From Panicum virgatum (taxonomy: Eukaryota > Streptophyta > Magnoliopsida > Poales > Poaceae), in the NCBI RefSeq assembly GCF_016808335.1, contig NC_053148.1, forward strand, positions 48,810,930 through 48,874,929: a DNA stretch of 64,000 nucleotides, read 5' to 3'. Below are positions 58,303 to 64,000 of this stretch, one piece after another (position 1 is the stretch's first letter; every line of letters starts with the position of its first letter). Under the pieces are notes generated by a model, which made no database searches, was not told the DNA's origin, and saw only the letters and a list, made by a program, of their open reading frames with translations. The translations under genes and the position numbers were made by a program.

Positions 58303-60205
58303 ATTATTTCAGATAATGAATATGCTCCCCCTCATAGTGACATCCGTTGAACTTCATTGTCCAATATGTCGTAATCGCATTTTGCATAAATGCATATAAG
58401 CAATGGTAAGTAAATACCACAATGCTAAGTCTTCATGACTTTTCTCACAATTCTTCTATGAATATATCGAGAGTTATGGAGCAATATGCTTCAGACATAT
58501 TTGATTTTGGTGCAATCAAATTATCACTTAATTGATTTATTGTGCAATACAATCAAAATATATTCTCTATGGAGAATAAAATCCTTTCAAAGGATTTAGG
58601 GGTATCGTAGTTGCAAATTAAATATATCTTCGAGATGTAATATATCAAACTTCATAGTAAGATATTTAATGCAACATTCATTAGTCTGATCTTCAAAATC
58701 ATATACCAGTCTTTTCTATATAGGGATTCACCATGTACCTTCGTGGTACAATATAAAATTATTATTCAATTGCTAACTAGTACCTTCTGAGTACTAATGT
58801 AATTTCATATTCAATCGGGTATAAAATCCATTGCTAGGATTAATGGTGTTTATTCAAAATTTGACCGGTAAGTCATTCAGTGACTTATTCCTTCGAGGAT
58901 ATATCTCTTCTATAATATGCTCTTCATGAGACTTTATTCCTTCCAGGATAGACGCTCTTCATGAGACTTTAATAATTATATGTTGTGATTACTATTCTTC
59001 AAAAATATTAAATCCTTCAAGGATTGAATCATATGAATTTTCTGAATTCATTTGATTAACTGCATTTATTCATATTATACCATTTGCCAGAAATGCAACA
59101 GAACATTTTACGAGTAGGAGAATAAGTTCTTCGTGGACCATGAATCATAATATTTCACCAATTTTATGATTCATCCTCAATTGCTTTCTTCATTGACCCG
59201 ATGTAAATGCTTCATGCATTTATGCCATGGACTTCATTTCTGGATCCGGTTCTCATAAGAGAAACAATAGCAATTTCTTAAGAAAAATATTGTTAACAAT
59301 TATTCTATTCTCTCCCACGTATTCATCAAAGATGATTCAAGTAACGATAATATTTCCCATTAATATGGTTGTTCTGTTTTCCCACACTAGATATGCGCGT
59401 GCCTATAGTGATGGGTTCATCTTCAGGATGTTCCCTTCATGAGATATTCTCTTCGTGAGAATCGAGGAGTTTTGTTCATTCATTCATGAATGTCAGTAGT
59501 TCTAGAATCCACAAACACCAATACAGATCTTAGAGTGATCAAGTCTAAAATCTATAATTGTCTGTCTATATAGGATCTAGATAAATGACTTCTACGTCAT
59601 TCTACTATGATGATATACATGCAGGCGTCCCCGCAATATATCAATTCAATATTTATTTTATAGCAAGTAAAACATAACTTCTGGTCTAAAACTTCAAGTT
59701 TACTCCTCTTTGCTTCAATGCAAAATTTATCTGACATTCATTCAAGCTTCGTGCTTTTAATTAGTGTGTGACATTATTCCTGCTGCAAGCTTTCAAGAAA
59801 TATACTCTCATGATCATGACCATTCTTCTTGAATGTAAGGCATTATAAATAGTCGGTGATTAATCCTTCATGGATTTAACATCGATAATTTGGTATTTAA
59901 TGACCATACAAGCTTCTTAATTCTTCCAAGATTATTTCAGAATATTATTTCTTCTAGAAACATGGACATTTTATACTATTCAAATAATTGTGCAAATAAG
60001 TTTACTATATGTAAACTAGTAGTGGATTGTATAAGTAGTGGTAAAAAGGTCCTAAAATCATAGTTCTGCTATGATTAAAGGTTCAAAATTCTATATTTTG
60101 AAGTTCATTTTCATGCAAAAATGATTTCAGATCATAAATCACAGTAATTACGCACAAATTGAGGGTTTATTCACTAAACAACAAGTATTTATGCTTCAAG
60201 CATAA
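58303..60205 (-). repeat. Array of short hairpins with TTCNN loops
   Basis: On the plus strand many short perfect inverted repeats surround a five-base loop starting TTC. Examples are 58303-58317 (ATTAT/TTCAG), 58427-58441 (AAGTC/TTCAT), 58735-58749 (GTACC/TTCGT), 58870-58886 (AAGTCA/TTCAG), 59011-59025 (AATCC/TTCAA), 59033-59051 (ATGAATT/TTCTG), 59204-59222 (TAAATGC/TTCAT), 59446-59462 (ATTCTC/TTCGT), 59821-59835 (CATTC/TTCTT), 59862-59876 (AATCC/TTCAT), 60056-60076 (8-bp stem, TTCTG), 60121-60135 (ATGAT/TTCAG) and 60189-60205 (TTATGC/TTCAA). An 11-bp stem with a longer loop is at 59140-59174. Stem sequences differ while the loop class is constant. Confidence 0.8.
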
Positions 60206-62272
60206 TTTCCCTAATTCCCGAGGTGTTATTTGCCAAATAACATGGTTCACACTTTTTCGAGTAAGGTTCTGGTTGATTTGCAAAAGTTTCCGAGTCCTAT
60301 TGTAGTTTGCAAAACTACTAGGGACAAATTTGCAAAATTAGTCACTACGTGTGAATATCCAGATAATTCTAGGAGAATTCTAAAAATTTATAGAAATTAC
60401 AGACTTCATTTTGCAAAATTCTGGGTCAGAAAGCAATTTTCAGAATTGTCAGAGACCAAGTTGCAAAATATGTGAACTGTATGTTCATAACTGGAAATAT
60501 CGGGGAGTAATATGCTAGATTTTGTGGGCACACAAGATTCTGCCATGAATCCAATTAAATCTGAGGGTCTATTTTTAGAATAGCATGTTCCAGTAAATTT
60601 CCAAAAAAATAGAGGGTATTCTGTAATTTTTCAGAAATTACATAAATTATTTTACGAAATTCAGTGTCAAAATGCAATTTTTTGAATTATCATGGACCAA
60701 TTCACAAAATATATCAAATGCAGGCTAATTATTGGAAGATATAGAGTATTATTCTGCAAGAATAACATACTGAAACGTAAATATAAAATTTACAGGGGCT
60801 AAAACTCAAGAAGTTCGGATTTTATCAATTTTCAGAATTGATTTTGCGTTTATGGGCCTACTTCAGCCGCTATTGGGCTTTGCCGGCCCAATTTCCCCAC
60901 ACCCTCAGCCCGATCCGTCTGCTTGCGTGAAACCCTAGCCACCCCGTCGCGATTTCTTGTGGCAGCTTCCTACCATCTCTCCCACGCCGCAGCTGCTCCT
61001 GGCGTCGTGCCTCCGTGCCGTTGCATGGCTCCCTGCCGTCGCCCAACTAACACCGCGTAACGCCAGCCATCCGCGCCTCCATGGTCGGTGTGAATGACGA
61101 GGACTGAACGACTGCCGGTCGTCGGCCCCTCATGCCGAGGGCGTGAGGTGCGCGAGCCCTTCAGGTAGCTCCACGGGCGAGCGGGTCGATGAGATAGAGG
61201 TGGCTGCTACTGGCTGTCGTCTGGATGGCTCTAACACCGAGCCCGTCCATGCCTCCTAGGCCGGATCAGACGACAAGTTGCGCTCGGCAGCGAGCCGGCG
61301 TCCCTTCGGTGGTCCTTGTGCACCTGCTTTCGAGGTGCGCCGAACAAGGGAGATGTGCGGGCGTCCATTCAGCGGCCCCTGCACGGTGGTGCATGGCTCC
61401 GGCAGGGCTCATGTGTGGAGCAACAGGGGTTCCCGACCATGCTGTGGCCGGATGTGGAGAAGAAGTGAGACAGATCTCACAGGATCCGTAAGCGATTTCA
61501 AATCGGTAGGGTTAGGGACTATTTTTCTATTTCTACTTGTTTTTCATCAAAATCGGATTTCTGATCCGATCTGTTTGTGCTATTTGTGGTGGCTTCAAGC
61601 CCCACCGTTCTATTGTACTGTGAATTACATGAACAAAATCTACTGTATGTCGATCTACTGGATTTGCATACCTTCAATTTGCGTAGGGTAGTATCTAGTA
61701 GATGCAAGCCGCGTAGGGCGATAGGCATGGTCGAAGACCTGCCTGATCGATGTCGTTCTGCGACAGTCTTTTCATCCACGCGGCCAAACGAGCTTTTCAT
61801 CCACGCATGGCGTCTATGCTTGCTCGTTGATCGTCGTTCCTTGCAGTAGTAGATTAATCATATGATTAGTGACTGCAAGCACAAATCAATCTACTAAAAA
61901 CAACAAATATTGAACGACTCACCCGGAATATGGAACCTGCTGGTCATGCACGGGCCAGATGCAAAGTGCATCGGCATGCAAGATTGTAGTTGTAGATGGA
62001 GAGCCCCTCTCTGACGTGATGGCCGCGGCGGCCATGCGGGCATGCGGCCGATCGACGGCGTGAGGATCAGCGCCCCGGTGGGCGTGCATGTGCTCCACCG
62101 CCCCAGCCAGCATGCAGATCGGAACCGCGTCTGGTCCAGCGTTTGGTCCAGCGAGTGCTAGGTGGCGGCGGAGACAATCCAGATCAAGTGCGAGCGCATG
62201 ACCGATCAAGGCTCGCGTGTTGCCGGATGGATCCAGAAAACGATGTCCATCCATGCAAAAATAGATCCAGTT

Positions 62273-62292
62273 GGAAGAGCGTGCTGATAACG
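62273..62292 (-). other. Putative primer-binding site of the Copia element
   Basis: The minus strand reads CGTTATCAGCACGCTCTTCC right after the 5' LTR. It is not complementary to a tRNA 3' end (no TGG). It looks like the complement of a tRNA D/anticodon region (GAGCGTGCTGATAACG), as in elements primed by a tRNA fragment. Confidence 0.4.
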
Positions 62293-62539
62293 TGTTGTGA
62301 AACTAATGATTCCGAATAGCGTCGCGTTGTCGATGATGAAAAACAATCACACAAATACAAAAGTAGACAATAAACAGATATATGATGGAGCTCTCTTCTC
62401 ATTATTTTCTGAATAATCAATCTGTACAAAGCTCTTCCCTCTCCTCTCATATATATGGACCTGCAGGGTCAGAGCCCTACTTAGAGCCCAAGTTTCGGTA
62501 GAATCCCGTTCGCATCCTACAGAGACACGTTTCATAACA
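62293..62539 (-). repeat. 5' LTR of the non-autonomous Copia element
   Basis: This is a 247-bp partner of 57735-57981, followed by the second GGAGG. The sequence from 62545 to 63352 has no clear gene; a repeat fragment (AACAAATCAGCACCAGCC, about 62690) and a TATAAATA (63119-63126) are present without a convincing ORF. Confidence 0.9.
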
Positions 62540-63352
62540 GGAGGGAGGCCCGTGCGCTTGTCAGACTGTCACACACATCGGCGTGTGGCTCTGATCCGAT
62601 TCAGACACCAAACACAGAGCGGCGCATAGCGGTATTGTTCGCATCAGTTCACATCAACCACCAATTAATTAGCAGTATATTTTTCCATAACAAATCAGCA
62701 CCAGCCAGCGGCTACAGTCATCCAAACAGAGCGAAGCCGGCGACCTTCCTCCTCATCACTTGTCCAAATTTGTCCGGCCGATTCAGGAGTCCAAATTTCT
62801 TTCAAAAAAAAAATTCAGGAGTCCAAAGGCAAACGCTGAGCGGTCACACACCGAAATCAGCTGGTCGTCCGCTGTCGCCGGCCCTCCTCCGTGGGAGACC
62901 GAAAGCCACGCCTTCTTTACTACTACTAGCACAGCCAAGCCCTAGGGTGTACTCCGCCGCGCGCGTCCGATGGAACGAAGCAGCGGTTGTTGCTGTTGCT
63001 TGAATTCGACCACACATGCAGTGCAGGTGGTGAGCTTGGTTGCATTGCAGTGGAAGCAACACATCCTATTTGCTCTCCGCGGTATGGTCCATATCCGCTT
63101 CGGAGTTGGAGTTGTTTGTATAAATAAAAGCCGCCAGCACCAGCAGGTACGTACCTTTGTTTGATTGTTGCCTTCCAGCAGACGCGTGACAGAGACGCTT
63201 CTGTCTCCTCCTCCTCATCGTAGCAGCTCCAGCTAGTACATACCCCATTGCGTACGGATCCGTGCTATTAGCTACGACCATGCGATGGTACACAGGAGCA
63301 GGAGAGCTTCAGCTACGACTTCGAAAGCCAGCTAGCGTCTCGTCGGTGGGTG

Positions 63353-63502
63353 TAGAGGTGCAAATAAGTGCTCCTTAGGGTATCCATTGTCTCCCTTTTT
63401 AATTTCTCAAATTGAGCTTACACTTTGAAAAATTAATTAATACAGGCTTTTGAACTAAAGAAGGGCGGTGGATATCCTTAAGTGCGCCACTTTGCACCCC
63501 TA
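63353..63502. mobile_element. 150-bp MITE with ~30-bp inverted ends
   Basis: The left end TAGAGGTGCAAATAAGTGC and the complement of the right end TAGGGGTGCAAAGTGGCGC match, continuing to GGATATCCA. They begin with TA, which may be the target duplication. No coding is seen, and 63503-63840 holds no recognisable gene. Confidence 0.6.
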
Positions 63503-63845
63503 GATGGGTGCGTGTTTCTATCTACTTTCTAGAACGCGGGCGCGGGGCAATGCATACATGGATGGACAGTTTTGGTGAAGCATTCAAGCATACGTATTAC
63601 GTAACTGCCTTTGCCATCAAGACAGAGAAGGATGCAGCATCCAACTGCATGAATATCTCTACCAATCTACAGTCGCGATGGACGTTGGGCGTTGAGCTTC
63701 GTACAACAACAGTTTGCACTCTAGACACAGAATGAACGACGACGCAGCAACTGCTCCACTGGATAAATAAGGAACGACTCTTAGCATCTTTGTTTTTTTG
63801 CCCTCCCTTTCCATTTGAGCTTGTGAAGGCCGATCAAGAAGGTGA

Positions 63846-63980
63846 AGTTTATCCCTCTCAACTTTCAGATAAACTAATATAGCCCTTCAACTTTGATCTG
63901 AGGGTCAAGTCTATCTCTCAACTTTTAGATAAACCAATATAGTCCTTCAACGTTTGTCTGTGGGTCAAACTCATCCTTGT
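63846..63980. repeat. ~61-bp tandem repeat, two copies
   Basis: The first unit begins GTTTATCCCTCTCAACTTTC and includes CAATATAG/TAATATAG and CCTTCAAC, ending GGGTCAA. The second starts near 63907 and a third may begin at the end. It resembles the CCCTCAACTTT repeats found near the ends of some grass transposons. The remaining bases to 64000 are AT-rich. Confidence 0.65.
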
Positions 63981-64000
63981 GTTATATTATACTCTATAAT

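Larger units (their letters stand above)
57735..62539 (-). mobile_element. Non-autonomous Copia-type LTR element with 247-bp LTRs
   Basis: The LTRs are 57735-57981 and 62293-62539 (TGTTGTGAAAC...CATAACA), with a 5-bp duplication GGAGG at 57730-57734 and 62540-62544. The minus-strand polypurine tract GAGGGGGAG abuts the left LTR. The minus sequence next to the right LTR reads CGTTATCAGCACGCTC, a start seen in many plant Copia elements. The LTRs differ at about 16 of 247 positions (~6.5%), so this is the oldest LTR element in the window. There is no gag or pol. The interior is an AT-rich, hairpin-filled stretch (58250-60840) and a GC-rich part (60840-62290) containing AAACCCTAGCC-like host-leader sequence and only accidental frames. 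Confidence 0.88.

Noticed and set aside
61225..61691. Overlapping ORFs of 88 and 137 codons
   Set aside because: Inside the Copia element, opposite to its sense strand and without any recognisable domain.
61919..62254. 111-codon minus-strand ORF as a gag remnant
   Set aside because: The position fits gag, but no gag motif or zinc knuckle is visible; too short to support.
63508..63735. 75-codon ORF near the right end
   Set aside because: No ATG context, domain or codon bias to support it; it follows a MITE.

Overview
The window is nuclear DNA from a grass (Poaceae, probably a PACMAD species). The evidence is the GC-rich, intron-poor genes, the Sirevirus-type Copia elements, a GT61 glycosyltransferase of the kind expanded in grasses, and many small grass MITEs. 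Roughly the first 44 kb is a stack of nested transposable elements, and about 44.7-57.3 kb is a small gene island. A further retroelement and anonymous repeats close the window.

Left block (1-13005): Sirevirus copy A lies on the minus strand and lacks 52 bp of one LTR at the window edge. Its gag, pol and a third ORF are all open, and its LTRs differ at only about 4 sites, so it is very young. Between 13340 and 44110 lies a multi-level nest. An old foldback element with ~600-bp arms was split by a mariner-like element (MLE; TA duplication, DD39D transposase pseudogene). The MLE was split at its transposase start codon by Sirevirus copy B (plus strand, 17610-41462, duplication CCATG). Copy B was then hit twice, by a non-coding gypsy-type LTR element inside gag (21085-30812, duplication TATGG) and by another LTR element that now survives as a solo LTR (34857-35933, duplication CATGT). 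A PIF-like element sits in the other half of the MLE. Copy B carries premature stops in all three ORFs.

Gene island: a type-2 non-specific lipid transfer protein (+, 44783-45073); a PAM2+CUE protein of the CID5/CID6 type (-, four coding exons, 45956-46898, with a long intron in the 5' leader); a small Helitron (49090-50276); a glycine-rich protein (-, 50384-50704); a GT61 glycosyltransferase (-, two exons, 51692-53309); and an F-box/DUF295 protein (+, 55788-57215). They have unrelated roles (lipid transfer, poly(A)-binding-protein interaction, cell-wall or glycan synthesis, protein turnover) and form no pathway or cluster.

Right end: a non-autonomous Copia-type element with 247-bp LTRs (57735-62539, duplication GGAGG) contains the most unusual structure here. 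About 1.9 kb is packed with short perfect hairpins whose loops nearly all read TTCNN (NNGAA on the element's sense strand). Other points worth checking are the CGGTT-type repeats shared by the Sirevirus LTR promoter and the leader of the third ORF, the odd gag/pol junction, and the hairpins within the foldback arms. Boundaries, splice sites and difference counts were read by eye.
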